Assembly (NCBI RefSeq): GCF_000372405.1
Contig: NZ_AQVC01000025.1
Location: 1 to 34,924, forward strand
DNA from: Porphyromonas somerae DSM 23386
GTDB lineage: Bacteria > Bacteroidota > Bacteroidia > Bacteroidales > Porphyromonadaceae
Reading direction: 5' to 3'
DNA length: 34,924 nt
Shown: positions 25,238 through 34,597 of the stretch, piece after piece
How positions within the stretch are numbered: position 1 is the first letter of the stretch
How the letters are laid out: every line of letters starts with the position of its first letter
Program-made: the position numbers and the translations under genes
Notes under the pieces: generated by a model
What the model was told of the DNA's origin: nothing
What the model saw: the letters and a program-made list of their open reading frames with translations, nothing else
The model's database searches: none

Positions 25238-26362
25238 ATGGATAGAGCATCGCTACTTTTTATTGAACTATTGAGAGCTTCTATTAGGGACATTCCATTT
25301 GAAAATAATGGCTCCGATTCGGAGTCCACAATTCAGCAGGCACCACATTTATGGCGACTTGCTAAGCAGCATCAGGTGGAGGGAATGATTGCCGATCAAT
25401 TGCTGACACTCCCCGACTTGCCTATGAATATTTCAGTTCAACTGATGAGCTATCTGCAGGGCTTGGAGAGGCTATCTAATGATATGTCGGCTGTCTTAGC
25501 AAAGCTCTATAATGAGTTGGAGGCACTTAATTTTCATTCCATCCTCGTAAAAGGCCATGCTAATGCTGCTCTTTATCCCAATCCATTACTGAGAACCATT
25601 GGAGATATTGACCTATACTTTCCAAATAAGTCTGATTTTGAAAAAGTTATAGAGTTGATGAGTAGGAGGGGATACAAAATTCATAGTGAGACTAAAAATA
25701 ATAAGTTACTCCATAAGGCGGTGCAAATGGATACCTTCTTACTAGAGTGCCATGGTCAATTACTCTACTTACCTTTGACTACTAAGAATAAGGTATTTGA
25801 AGAGTACTACAATCAATTACTCAATCACACTGAGAAAAAGACTATCTTGATTGATGATGTTCCTGTACAAGTGTTACCCGCTGAACTACAGCTAATTCAT
25901 ACTTTCCTGCACTTTTTTGGAGACTTTTTATATGGTGGTGCTATTTTTAAGCGACTATTGGATTGGTACTTTGTGGTGAGTAAGTATGGTCATACTATTG
26001 ATCAAGACAGATTGTCACACTTGCTTAAAGAAATGAAGCTAGAGTATCAAGTAGGTCTCTTTGGAGAGCTCTTGCATAGGTGGTTTGAGCTTCCAGAAGA
26101 GTCAATTCCATGGAAAAGGCCAGAGAAAACACCTAATTTCCATCGCGATTTAAAATCACTAGAGCACTGCTATTTTGAAAATAGGGTGGAGCAGTTAAAG
26201 AGTAGATCCTCTCAAGGAAGTGTCTGGCAACAACGCTTTTGGAAGTGGTGGAGTGTAGTGGATCATAATTTCCACTATAGGCATATAATAGGTCATTATG
26301 CCTATAAAGCTCCGATGGATATGCTTCTTTTTAGAGCCCAAGAAACTGTGATAAGGAGATGA
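25238..26362 (+). CDS. Nucleotidyltransferase family protein (PF14907-like)
   Basis: 374-aa protein of the NTP_transf_5 group. The polymerase-beta-type site is clear: LVKG at 103-106, then YPNPLLR with Arg119 and GDIDLY with metal ligands Asp123 and Asp125. Long helical regions flank it. Members of this family occur next to HprK-like kinases in lasso-peptide clusters, where they act on the phosphorylated peptide tail or are of unknown role (recalled, not checked). It starts three bases after the S26 gene and overlaps the ABC gene by four bases (ATGA), so it is coupled to both. Nucleotide and acceptor cannot be told from sequence. Confidence 0.82.
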   Translation: MDRASLLFIELLRASIRDIPFENNGSDSESTIQQAPHLWRLAKQHQVEGMIADQLLTLPDLPMNISVQLMSYLQGLERLSNDMSAVLAKLYNELEALNFHSILVKGHANAALYPNPLLRTIGDIDLYFPNKSDFEKVIELMSRRGYKIHSETKNNKLLHKAVQMDTFLLECHGQLLYLPLTTKNKVFEEYYNQLLNHTEKKTILIDDVPVQVLPAELQLIHTFLHFFGDFLYGGAIFKRLLDWYFVVSKYGHTIDQDRLSHLLKEMKLEYQVGLFGELLHRWFELPEESIPWKRPEKTPNFHRDLKSLEHCYFENRVEQLKSRSSQGSVWQQRFWKWWSVVDHNFHYRHIIGHYAYKAPMDMLLFRAQETVIRR

Positions 26363-28026
26363 AAAAGAGGACAAGGATTATTTCCTTATTATTAAAAGAT
26401 TATTGGGTTAGATTGCTCTTAATCTTTCTTCTAGGGCTGGTATCAGTGGGTCTTAGCTTCCTCTTTGTATGGCTTAGTAAGCTATTAATTGATGTGGCTA
26501 CAGGGGATTCATTGAAGTATGACTTTTGGTTTGTAGTGATATGGTATTTATCACTTATCTTTGGACGAATACTACTGACCACTTGGAATAGATGGTTTTC
26601 AACTACCACGTCGGCAAAAATCACTAAAACGCTTCGTGCTAGGCTCTATGACGAGCTACTATATACTAAATGGAATGAACTATCACACCTTAGAAGTGGG
26701 GATCTCACTTCAAGGTTACTTCAGGATGCAAAGGAGGTAACTGGATTACTGGTTTGGCAGTTACCTTCCTTGGCAATTGGGGTGATTCAGTTGATTGGAG
26801 CATTAGTATTCATGTCCTTCATTGATCCTCGAGTGACGTGGTGTGTCGTCTTTTTTATCCCCTTCGTCTTTTTCTTTAGTCGAATATACTTTAGGAAGAT
26901 GCGAGTGATCACTCACAGAGTGAAAGGACGGGAAAGCGATCTTTTTTCCTACTTTAATGAGGTAGTTCAACATCAACTAATCATACGAATTTTTGGTCAA
27001 CAACCTAAGACGCTCTCTAAACTAGGTAAGGGGGAGAAACATTTGGTGGACATGATTAAAGAGCAACTACGCTTCAGTGTATATAGTGGTTTAGCTTTGA
27101 AAATAGTATTCACTGGGGGGTATGGGATTGCAATGGTATGGGCCATCTACCGCCTGCACTTAGGGTTGATTACTTTTGGATCGGTAGTAGCTTTCTTACA
27201 ATTGGTCTCTTACATTCAATCACCTACCTACAATACCGTAAAGCTATTGCCAGGTATTGCATCTTCACTAACTGCCATTGACAGATTAGAGGAATTGCTC
27301 TTGCTTCCATCGGAACTAAGAGCATCTAGAATTATGGACTTCAAATCCATTGAAAGTATCCAGGCAAAGAAGGTCAGCTTTAGCTATAAAGGAAGAGAAG
27401 AGGTATTGAATCAGGTGGATTTTGAAATCAATCGTGGTGAATTGGTGGCATTAACTGGAGTTACTGGTACGGGAAAAACTACGATTTTCAAGCTCTTGAT
27501 GGGACTAGAGACTCCTATGAATGGCTCACTGCATTTAGCTCTCTTGGGAGGAAAAAAGGTAGAGATAGACGAACAAACTCGTGATGCATTTGCTTATGTG
27601 CCACAAGAGACAGCACTTTTCTCTGGAACGATCAGAGATAATTTATTACTCGGTGCTCCTGAGGCTTCTGAGGAGCAAATGATAGATGCACTGCACTTGG
27701 CTGTTGCAGATTATGTATTAGAACTTAGTGATGGCTTGGACACAGTCCTTACAGAGGGTGGAGTAGGGCTATCGGAAGGGCAGGCACAGCGTATCTCTAT
27801 TGCACGAGCCTTATTATCAAATAGACCCATATTGCTACTTGATGAAGCAACTTCTGCCTTGGATCCTGAGACGGAGTCTCAATTGCTAGCTAATCTCCAA
27901 CGATTGACTATTGAAAGAGGTCTAACGACACTATTTATTACTCACAATCCGAAGGTGGCAGATTATTGTAACCGCACCCTCAACTTAGCACATGGTAAAA
28001 TCAACGAATCGTATGAATACAACTAA
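26359..28026 (+). CDS. ABC transporter, fused membrane and ATPase domains
   Basis: 555-aa exporter half-transporter. Membrane domain about 1-300 with six hydrophobic segments (18-40, 56-78, 130-155, 160-178, 245-262, 270-290). ATPase domain: Walker A VTGTGKTT (368-375), Q-loop Gln416, signature LSEGQ (471-475, canonical LSGGQ), Walker B ILLLDE (491-496) and switch His529. No C39 peptidase domain is present, which fits a separate protease in the operon. It resembles lipid/peptide exporters of the MsbA/LapB/McjD kind, so it may export a processed peptide or flip a lipid-linked sugar. Dimer expected. The gene overlaps the following glycosyltransferase by 14 bp. Confidence 0.88.
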   Translation: MKKRTRIISLLLKDYWVRLLLIFLLGLVSVGLSFLFVWLSKLLIDVATGDSLKYDFWFVVIWYLSLIFGRILLTTWNRWFSTTTSAKITKTLRARLYDELLYTKWNELSHLRSGDLTSRLLQDAKEVTGLLVWQLPSLAIGVIQLIGALVFMSFIDPRVTWCVVFFIPFVFFFSRIYFRKMRVITHRVKGRESDLFSYFNEVVQHQLIIRIFGQQPKTLSKLGKGEKHLVDMIKEQLRFSVYSGLALKIVFTGGYGIAMVWAIYRLHLGLITFGSVVAFLQLVSYIQSPTYNTVKLLPGIASSLTAIDRLEELLLLPSELRASRIMDFKSIESIQAKKVSFSYKGREEVLNQVDFEINRGELVALTGVTGTGKTTIFKLLMGLETPMNGSLHLALLGGKKVEIDEQTRDAFAYVPQETALFSGTIRDNLLLGAPEASEEQMIDALHLAVADYVLELSDGLDTVLTEGGVGLSEGQAQRISIARALLSNRPILLLDEATSALDPETESQLLANLQRLTIERGLTTLFITHNPKVADYCNRTLNLAHGKINESYEYN

Positions 28027-29029
28027 ACTCCTATCAATCATTATTCCAGCCTACAATGTGGCTCCATATATAGGCAAGTGCTTAGATAGTTGCTTAAACC
28101 AAGACATTCCACACGAGCATTATGAAATTATAGTGGTGGATGATGGGTCGAAAGATGACACAGCACTAGTTGTAAAGCAATATTGTAATGAATACCCTAA
28201 TATCTCGTATCACTATCAAGAGAATGCGGGGCAAGGCGTTGCTAGAAATGTTGGCCTTAGCTATGCGACAGGTGAATATATATGGTTTGTTGACTCAGAC
28301 GACTGGATAAGAGAAAATTGTATCAATTCATTGCTTAATTATGTAAGAAAACTCCAGCTAGATATCTGCTTGTTCCCTGTGGCCAAGGTAGATGGAGAAA
28401 GGAAAAACATAAAGGATGATTTCGCTCATTTTAATGAAATTGCATACTCTTTAGATGAGTTTACTGAAATGGGAAAGATGACCTATTCTCCTTGCAATTA
28501 TTTGTTTTTACGCGTGCTTAGTAGCTCAAATAACATCTGTTTTTTATCGGGAATATATCATGAGGATATAGAGTTTAATACCCGGCTTATCATGGAAGCG
28601 ACTCGTATCGGGCATTATAAAAGTAGTGAAGGACTGTATTACTACAGATATACTCGTGAAGGTTCTACAATGAATAATCGATCTGAGCCATCCTTGCGAA
28701 AACACATTTTAAGTCTATTTATTGTCTTAAAATCAATGCGTAATACTTATACTCAAGCACAAGGTGCCTACAAATCGTTATTAGCCACTACACATAATAG
28801 TCTATTTCTCACCGCTCTGATTCCTATTTTTGAGACCTGCGATTTGCCAAATAAGGATCAGTTATATCGCGAGTATGCCAAGGAGTATCAATTTGAATAT
28901 CTAAAACCGAAAAAAGGGCTTTCAAAGGTGGATATTATGTCTCCTTTTCGCTACTCTCTAGCTCTCACAACAAGACTACAACGCACATTCCAATCCTTTA
29001 GAGCCTTAATAAACCACACTAGATTTTAG
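28013..29029 (+). CDS. GT2 family glycosyltransferase
   Basis: 338 aa from ATG at 28013, where the GT-A strand LSIIIPAYN begins at residue 7; the frame is open up to 27992 inside the ABC gene. Donor site VVDDGSKDDT (about 42-51) and metal-binding DSDD near 90-93 in WFVDSDDWI. The rest is helical with several Tyr-rich stretches; no obvious membrane segment. The 14-bp overlap with the ABC gene puts it in the kinase-PqqD operon, either as a tailoring enzyme or as part of the surrounding polysaccharide genes. It ends facing the minus-strand GT8 gene. Confidence 0.85.
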   Translation: MNTTKLLSIIIPAYNVAPYIGKCLDSCLNQDIPHEHYEIIVVDDGSKDDTALVVKQYCNEYPNISYHYQENAGQGVARNVGLSYATGEYIWFVDSDDWIRENCINSLLNYVRKLQLDICLFPVAKVDGERKNIKDDFAHFNEIAYSLDEFTEMGKMTYSPCNYLFLRVLSSSNNICFLSGIYHEDIEFNTRLIMEATRIGHYKSSEGLYYYRYTREGSTMNNRSEPSLRKHILSLFIVLKSMRNTYTQAQGAYKSLLATTHNSLFLTALIPIFETCDLPNKDQLYREYAKEYQFEYLKPKKGLSKVDIMSPFRYSLALTTRLQRTFQSFRALINHTRF

Positions 29030-29032
29030 GAC

Positions 29033-29045
29033 ATGATTAAATCAT
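29033..29045. other. 13-bp palindrome between convergent genes
   Basis: ATGATT-A-AATCAT lies in the 30-base gap between the two converging glycosyltransferase genes. It is AT-rich and short, so termination by it would be weak; no other terminator is visible here. Confidence 0.35.
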
Positions 29046-29059
29046 AATCTAAACAGCTA

Positions 29060-30022
29060 TTACTTCTTTTTCAGTAGTGTGGTCAGAGTGTCTTTAGCTT
29101 TGAGTAGTCCTTGGAATATTTGCCCAACTATTGGAGTTTTCCAAATGTTGTACAACTTATGTGCTTTTTTTGACACCTCCATTTGTTGTTTTAGCGACTC
29201 TGGAAGGTGGATGTAGTAGTCCCACCACTTATCAAATTGGATGGCATATCCTTTCCAAGGTTTAGCAGAGGTGTAATGCACATTGCCATGACGGTGTACT
29301 GCTTTCCAGTCATCATTTGTATAGAGCTTCAAAAAAGCATCTTTGTATATACTTGGATAGAAGGTCCGTATACTATTGTAGTAGGGGGGTAGGGATATGA
29401 TTTTGCCGTGTGCTAAGATGTTGTAGGCATCTTGATCTGGAAAAACAAAGCTCTTTGCCCTCTCCGTCTGTAGCAGATCCATCATCTGCTTGCTGAAATT
29501 CACTCTCCTCATCTCCTTGAGGTTCATCAAAAGGAACCCGCTATTGATGTACCATGTGGGGTCATTAAGTTCAAGAGACTTAAAGTGATCTATATTAGCG
29601 CCTATTAGTGTCTCCCGTACTCCTCCTAATAAGTTTTCATCCAGGTCTATAGAGAAGAGCTTGGAGAGGTCGTTTTGCACAATAATATCACAGTCTAGGT
29701 AAAGAGCAGTATCATACTCTGGAAGAAGCTCAGGAATCAAAATCCTATATAGTGACCCGATGGAGAACGATCCAAAATAGGCACTTGGCACGCGACCTGA
29801 CATATCTATAAAGGTCCACTCAGACACGATACCTCTCTTATCCAATCCTTTTATCCTCTGCTCAATAGAAGGGGATAGCGGAGCTTCAACAAGTGAGATG
29901 ATATGGTATCTTGTTGTAGGGTCTGCACTCTCAATGATTGATAGTAGAGTAGTAGCTGCAGGGACTACGAAATTAGTCGTGTAGCAAACAACAATAGGAA
30001 GTGGCATAGTCGTATTCATCAT
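29060..30022 (-). CDS. GT8 family glycosyltransferase
   Basis: 320-aa retaining glycosyltransferase of the LPS/galactosyl type. The metal-binding DxD is D110-C-D112 in YLDCDIIV. Other family marks are the N-terminal PLPIVVCYTTNF strand, YINSGFLLMNL (about 163-173), PDQDAYN and a late HRHGNVHYTSAKPWKG stretch with the expected GxxKPW motif. GT8 enzymes usually add Glc or Gal to LPS core or cell-surface glycans. It is last in the minus-strand run; its start overlaps the stop of the GT4 gene upstream by four bases (ATGA). Confidence 0.9.
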   Translation of the reverse strand: MMNTTMPLPIVVCYTTNFVVPAATTLLSIIESADPTTRYHIISLVEAPLSPSIEQRIKGLDKRGIVSEWTFIDMSGRVPSAYFGSFSIGSLYRILIPELLPEYDTALYLDCDIIVQNDLSKLFSIDLDENLLGGVRETLIGANIDHFKSLELNDPTWYINSGFLLMNLKEMRRVNFSKQMMDLLQTERAKSFVFPDQDAYNILAHGKIISLPPYYNSIRTFYPSIYKDAFLKLYTNDDWKAVHRHGNVHYTSAKPWKGYAIQFDKWWDYYIHLPESLKQQMEVSKKAHKLYNIWKTPIVGQIFQGLLKAKDTLTTLLKKK

Positions 30023-31125
30023 TGAAGCAATTCATCAAATAGTTTTGCCCAAGTATTTGCAATGGGTGGGGTAGGGTTGGTTATAGGTGTGGGCATAAAA
30101 CTTCCATATGCTTCTTCAATAACCTTCTTCATTAAGTTAGCTAGCTCGTTAGCATCATGAGGAGAAAAATAGGCTGTCTGTAAAAGTCCACCAGCAGTTT
30201 CGTGAGCATAGGGTAAATCTGCTAGTAAAATTGGGCGACCATATCTTCCAAATTCTGTAATAGGAAGCCCCCAAGTCTCCACTTTAGAGGGAAAGACAAG
30301 TGCATCAGCCTTGTCATATAACTTCCTCATCTGAGTCTGATTTTGATAGCCAGCAAAAGAGATAGAGCTGACTTCGCCCCATCGGCTGTATAGATACTTT
30401 GCATACCTGTTTTCATCTCCTTTGAGGGTCAAAATGGTTTGAAACCTTCCTTTGCCTATCTGCTCTTCTAGCAGTTTTGAAGCTTGACAGAGTAGTTCAA
30501 AATTCTTGTGTACATTTGGAGCCGCAGGGTAGAAGAATGTAGTAGTCCTGGAATTGTTTGCTGGCCTAATTTCGTCATTTCTTATTGGCATCATTGGAGG
30601 GAATACGATAATTCTCTCAGATGACAAACCGAATAACTTCTCAAATGCATCCTTAAACCACTGAGTTTGTACAACTACAAAGTCGTTCTTCTTTATATTG
30701 GGTCGATAGATAAAATTCTTTGATAGCCATGCAAAGAAGAATATCTTGTAATTAAGGCAAAGGTCTCTAATACTTCCTTTGTAAAAGGGGAATGGATTAT
30801 GGCAATATACGGCCTTTTTATTAGCAACAACATTTGGTGTTGTATCATGTAGAGAAAGCCAAAGATCAATTGGAGTCAGCCTTTTAGAGAGTTTTTTCAA
30901 AGTAATATGTTCACACCAAAGGCGGTGCAACCAAGTCTTTTTGGCCCATGGAATTTCTATGTATTCAATCCCTTCATATAGAGCTAGTTTTTTATCGTGT
31001 ACAATAGCGATGACTCTGAGGTGATCAACCTGAGTGGATAGGTACTCGAGACAATTATTTAATATCTCAAGCGTACCCCCTGTATTAATATTTACAGCTG
31101 AAATTACGATTAACTGCTTATTCAT
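30019..31125 (-). CDS. GT4-like glycosyltransferase
   Basis: 368-aa GT-B glycosyltransferase. The N-terminal Rossmann part starts ISAVNINTGGTLEIL and includes KAVYCHNPFPFYKG near 108-121. The C-terminal part has FFYPAAPNVHKNFELL (about 207-222) and the donor-site block ALVFPSKVETWGLPITEFGRYGRP, where E...GLPITE matches the EX7E-type pattern of GT4. Donor and acceptor unknown. Overlaps the upstream GT4 gene by eight bases and the downstream GT8 by four, so all three are probably translated together. Confidence 0.86.
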   Translation of the reverse strand: MNKQLIVISAVNINTGGTLEILNNCLEYLSTQVDHLRVIAIVHDKKLALYEGIEYIEIPWAKKTWLHRLWCEHITLKKLSKRLTPIDLWLSLHDTTPNVVANKKAVYCHNPFPFYKGSIRDLCLNYKIFFFAWLSKNFIYRPNIKKNDFVVVQTQWFKDAFEKLFGLSSERIIVFPPMMPIRNDEIRPANNSRTTTFFYPAAPNVHKNFELLCQASKLLEEQIGKGRFQTILTLKGDENRYAKYLYSRWGEVSSISFAGYQNQTQMRKLYDKADALVFPSKVETWGLPITEFGRYGRPILLADLPYAHETAGGLLQTAYFSPHDANELANLMKKVIEEAYGSFMPTPITNPTPPIANTWAKLFDELLQ

Positions 31126-32266
31126 ATAGAACCTTATTAAAAAGTGATGTCCACAGCCTCATTATTCTTTCTTCATCAAATCTCTTTGAAGAAACTACTG
31201 CTGCATTTCCCATGCGTAGTCTTAACTCTTGATCTTTAATAAGCTCAAGTAGTTTATCAGCAAATAACTGCCGGTCGCCCATTGGAATGATATAGCCATC
31301 AATTCCGTCATTGATAATGTCTTTTGGCCCACACTTACAATCGTAAGAGATTATTGGCAACCCACAAGCTTGGGCTTCTAAAAGCACCATCGGAAGTCCT
31401 TCGTAGCGAGAAGTCATTGCGTATATGCTCCCTGTGAGATACTTCTCCTGAATAGTGGAAGTAGCAGGTGATAGCGTCACTTTACTCTTGAGACCAAGAC
31501 CATCAATTAATTTCTGGAGCCTATCTTTATCTGGACCATTACCTATGATTTCAAGGCCCCAATCAGGTGCCTTATCGTGTATAGCATTGAAAATATGTAT
31601 TAGTTCAGAAAAGTGTTTTTGGTGTGCCAGTCGTCCAACAGCTATAATCTTATTGGTTCTTTCTGTTTCCTTTAAATCAACATTCCTGAATGTATTGTTT
31701 AGAGCATTAGGTATAACACTTATATTTTTATCCATACCCCAGTAGCCTTTGTCCTCGTTTGTAAGAACTACAAAATGGTCGTATGACTTAGCTGTTTTAA
31801 GATCTTGTTTGCTTAATATGCGATCAATAATGCCCAATAATCCTTTCCTTTCATATTGCTTCCTTTTGAATCTTGAAAAATGGACTTCAAGGATTTTCTT
31901 GCTTCCATCATTAATTTTTGGAATGATAGATGACCCATTGTCAAAGAGTGAGACAACTATGTCGGGCCTAATTGATCGCAGATGCTTGGAGAGTATGCTT
32001 TTATGCTTAAAGAGTTTAAATGGGTATGAAAAAAGCTTAGCTGCTATCCCCTTGCTTTCTTCGTAATTAATGCCCAAGTCAATTTGCTGAATATCTGGAT
32101 TGAGAGGAAAAAAAGCATTGCGTCCTCTCTGCTCTGTGGTGATAATCGTAATTTCATATCCGTGAGACGACAGCCAGTTTGCCTTGTTCGAAAGCACGCG
32201 TTCCATACCTCCAGAGTTATAGGTCCCTCCTATGCAGTAGACAAGCTTGATATTACGTTTTTCCAT
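31118..32266 (-). CDS. GT4 family glycosyltransferase
   Basis: 382-aa GT-B enzyme. N-terminal motif IGGTYNSGGMERVLSN (about 12-27) is typical of GT4 acceptor domains. C-terminal donor domain: VGRLAHQKHFSELI (about 209-222), the EIIGNGPDKDRL stretch, and the SRYEGLPMVLLEAQACGLPII block with the EX7E glutamates. It starts six bases after the stop of the polymerase-like gene and overlaps the next GT4 by eight bases. Role: one step in a surface polysaccharide. Confidence 0.9.
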   Translation of the reverse strand: MEKRNIKLVYCIGGTYNSGGMERVLSNKANWLSSHGYEITIITTEQRGRNAFFPLNPDIQQIDLGINYEESKGIAAKLFSYPFKLFKHKSILSKHLRSIRPDIVVSLFDNGSSIIPKINDGSKKILEVHFSRFKRKQYERKGLLGIIDRILSKQDLKTAKSYDHFVVLTNEDKGYWGMDKNISVIPNALNNTFRNVDLKETERTNKIIAVGRLAHQKHFSELIHIFNAIHDKAPDWGLEIIGNGPDKDRLQKLIDGLGLKSKVTLSPATSTIQEKYLTGSIYAMTSRYEGLPMVLLEAQACGLPIISYDCKCGPKDIINDGIDGYIIPMGDRQLFADKLLELIKDQELRLRMGNAAVVSSKRFDEERIMRLWTSLFNKVLYE

Positions 32267-32272
32267 ACTTTG

Positions 32273-33547
32273 TTAAACAGCTGCAATTTTATATTTAGAC
32301 TGAAATTCATCTAGCCAGTAGAATAGGGCAACAACATAATAAATGTCGGTCGATACTTTTATCCAAACTACAAAGACAATAATTAATAGTAAAATAAAAA
32401 GCAACCTATAGTTTGGAATGGCTTTGCAAAAAGAGAGAAGCTGATAGATAAAGAATATCGCAAAGATAGTCAGACCACATAATCCAGAATACAATACAAA
32501 TCGGCAATATCCGATGTCTGTACCAAAAAACCAATCTTCAAATATCCCATAACCAATGATCCACCCCTGTAAATCTGTAGGCCATATCCACATCGTTTGG
32601 AGCACATCTGTACTCCCTGTTTGCCACACTCCAGTTTCAAAGAAACTGAAAAATCCCTCAAACCCAAAGCGGAATAGGCTTCTAGCCTCTGCACTCACAT
32701 TATAGATCAGTATGCTTGCCAAAATTGAAATAGATAAAATAGCAAGGAAGCTATTAATCATAGGCTGGAGAGATATCATGCCATTTCTATCATTCGCGAA
32801 ATAAGAACCGATTATAACAATCAGACCAATCACTACTCCTATAAGTGTAGTACGTGAAATCATATTACCAATGATTGATATGATTAAGAAGGAGCAGATA
32901 AACCACCTCATACTACTAGAAGAGCCATATACTAGCTCATCCTGTGTCATTACAAATGCGGCCATCGTAAGTGTTACTGCAAAACGAACTCCAGCCGGGT
33001 CTAGTGATGCACCTATCCCATATAGCCTCCCCCCTTCCTTCACAAATTGGTTGCCAGTGGTAAGATAGTTGTCAACGATATATGCCACCATTGGAATATT
33101 ATCAATTAACAAGGCAATCACACACTGAAAGAGACAGACTGCAAGAAAATAGCTAGTAATTAGCCTAAGATTTACCTCTCTATGCACTACGCGAATTAAT
33201 TCAGCTATAGTATAGGCTGAAAAAGTCCAAGTAAAAAATGAGACAAAATAATTGCTATAGCCATAGTCTGAAGTGGCATTAATCTCAGTAGAGAGATAAT
33301 TAATAGTCGAAAATAAAAAAGCTATAAGGGTTGCGAATATGAGTTGTAGTGGAATGGTATTTTTCTTTTCATAAAAAATGCCAATCAGGAATAGGACTGT
33401 ACCAACTATTGCTAGCACCACTTTAGTATTAGGTCCACCGTATACACCTAGAGAGTTAATTGGGAAAAGGTAAAAATCAACTGCTAGAGCACATATAATA
33501 GTGCCTATAGCTTTGGCAATGTTATTAAGCGAAAGGATGTTATTCAT
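32273..33547 (-). CDS. Wzy/WaaL-like O-antigen polymerase or ligase
   Basis: 424-aa polytopic membrane protein with about 10-12 hydrophobic segments and one larger polar loop around 265-325, the usual layout of O-antigen polymerases and ligases. A GASLDPAGVRFA stretch near 180-191 lies between segments. Sequence conservation in this group is low, so polymerase versus ligase cannot be decided. Position among four glycosyltransferases supports a role in polymerising or transferring a surface glycan. No Wzx flippase was found in the window. Confidence 0.78.
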   Translation of the reverse strand: MNNILSLNNIAKAIGTIICALAVDFYLFPINSLGVYGGPNTKVVLAIVGTVLFLIGIFYEKKNTIPLQLIFATLIAFLFSTINYLSTEINATSDYGYSNYFVSFFTWTFSAYTIAELIRVVHREVNLRLITSYFLAVCLFQCVIALLIDNIPMVAYIVDNYLTTGNQFVKEGGRLYGIGASLDPAGVRFAVTLTMAAFVMTQDELVYGSSSSMRWFICSFLIISIIGNMISRTTLIGVVIGLIVIIGSYFANDRNGMISLQPMINSFLAILSISILASILIYNVSAEARSLFRFGFEGFFSFFETGVWQTGSTDVLQTMWIWPTDLQGWIIGYGIFEDWFFGTDIGYCRFVLYSGLCGLTIFAIFFIYQLLSFCKAIPNYRLLFILLLIIVFVVWIKVSTDIYYVVALFYWLDEFQSKYKIAAV

Positions 33548-33561
33548 GATCTCTATCTCTC

Positions 33562-34563
33562 TTAATATCTCAATCTATAAGCTATCTTATAAACATAATT
33601 AAATAGATCTACCAACCAAAATTGTCCCTTCATGGCACACTTCTGAAGCCATTGATTATATTTATGATCTGACGGGTATTCATCTATAAAGAGATTAGCC
33701 TCTGGGAACAATTCCTGCCATTTCTTATATTGGTTCGCGTCTCTAGAATATAGAAAGGGAAGCTTAAGGGTGAGCTTCAAAAAGTTGATATCATCAGTGT
33801 AATCGTGACTACTGACTTTTGCCATTATTTCCTCTAGAGCTTTAATATTTGTGGCGATATCATCGTAGTGCTTATTATTATAGTTTTTAGTGAGAGAGGC
33901 TTCGTTAGATGTCATATAGTGATAAAGGGGGGCGTTTAGCATTTGAAAGTCTTTAGCATAGAGCAATACCTGCCCCATAAAGTAGAGGTCTTCACCCATA
34001 TTATACCCTGAAAGGAAGTGTATATCCTCTCTCACGATCAACTTCCGCCTTATCATAAAGGCCCATAAGTTCCATTTCATTTTCCCTTCACAGATCAATT
34101 TCAGAGCTGCTTCGGGTGTATTAGGTTTGGGACAGTCAATAAGTCTTGATTTCGCCTCATTCTGCAGATAATAGTTATATCCGACGACATCGGTTTGCGG
34201 GATAGAAAGTAGCTGCACAAAGGAATTCGGAGCATAATAATCATCTGCATCTAGCCATAAAACATACTCCCCAATTGCATGGGATAGAGCAGTATTTCTA
34301 GCCTTGGCCACTCCTCCATTCTCTTCATGCTGTATAATCTTTACGCTAATATGTTTAGGGGCATTAATCGAAAATTGCTCAAGCACTTCTGACGTCTTAT
34401 CAGTAGAGCAGTCGTTAACCACGACGAGTTCAAAAGGAATTGCCCCCTGATCTAGGAGCGAGTCCAAACTTCTTTGAATCGTATTTTCACCATTATAAAC
34501 TGGCATCAGCACAGAAATCAATGGGGGAGCAGTCACTTTTTGTATATTGTCACAATTTTGCAT
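33562..34563 (-). CDS. GT2 family glycosyltransferase
   Basis: 333-aa GT-A enzyme. PPLISVLMPVYNGENTIQRSL opens the fold (about 13-33), VVNDCSTDKT is the donor loop and LWLDADD the metal site (DAD near 106-108). The GYNMGEDLYFMGQ motif near 184-196 supplies the acceptor-side ED. The C-terminal third is helical and rich in Tyr/Lys. It is the first gene of the minus-strand run, with its own TATCTTTG box upstream, and is 14 bases from the polymerase-like gene. Confidence 0.88.
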   Translation of the reverse strand: MQNCDNIQKVTAPPLISVLMPVYNGENTIQRSLDSLLDQGAIPFELVVVNDCSTDKTSEVLEQFSINAPKHISVKIIQHEENGGVAKARNTALSHAIGEYVLWLDADDYYAPNSFVQLLSIPQTDVVGYNYYLQNEAKSRLIDCPKPNTPEAALKLICEGKMKWNLWAFMIRRKLIVREDIHFLSGYNMGEDLYFMGQVLLYAKDFQMLNAPLYHYMTSNEASLTKNYNNKHYDDIATNIKALEEIMAKVSSHDYTDDINFLKLTLKLPFLYSRDANQYKKWQELFPEANLFIDEYPSDHKYNQWLQKCAMKGQFWLVDLFNYVYKIAYRLRY

Positions 34564-34589
34564 AAGACGCAGCTTTTATCATCTACTTG

Positions 34590-34597
34590 CAAAGATA
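34590..34597 (-). promoter_or_regulatory. -7 box of the minus-strand polysaccharide genes
   Basis: The minus strand reads TATCTTTG, 26 bases before the ATG at 34563, giving a leader of about 20 bases. No TTTG at the standard -33 distance. Confidence 0.6.

Noticed and set aside
23610-28026. Lasso-peptide gene cluster
   Set aside because: The kinase, PqqD-like, nucleotidyltransferase and ABC genes fit, but the cyclase, B2 protease and precursor that define lasso clusters are absent.
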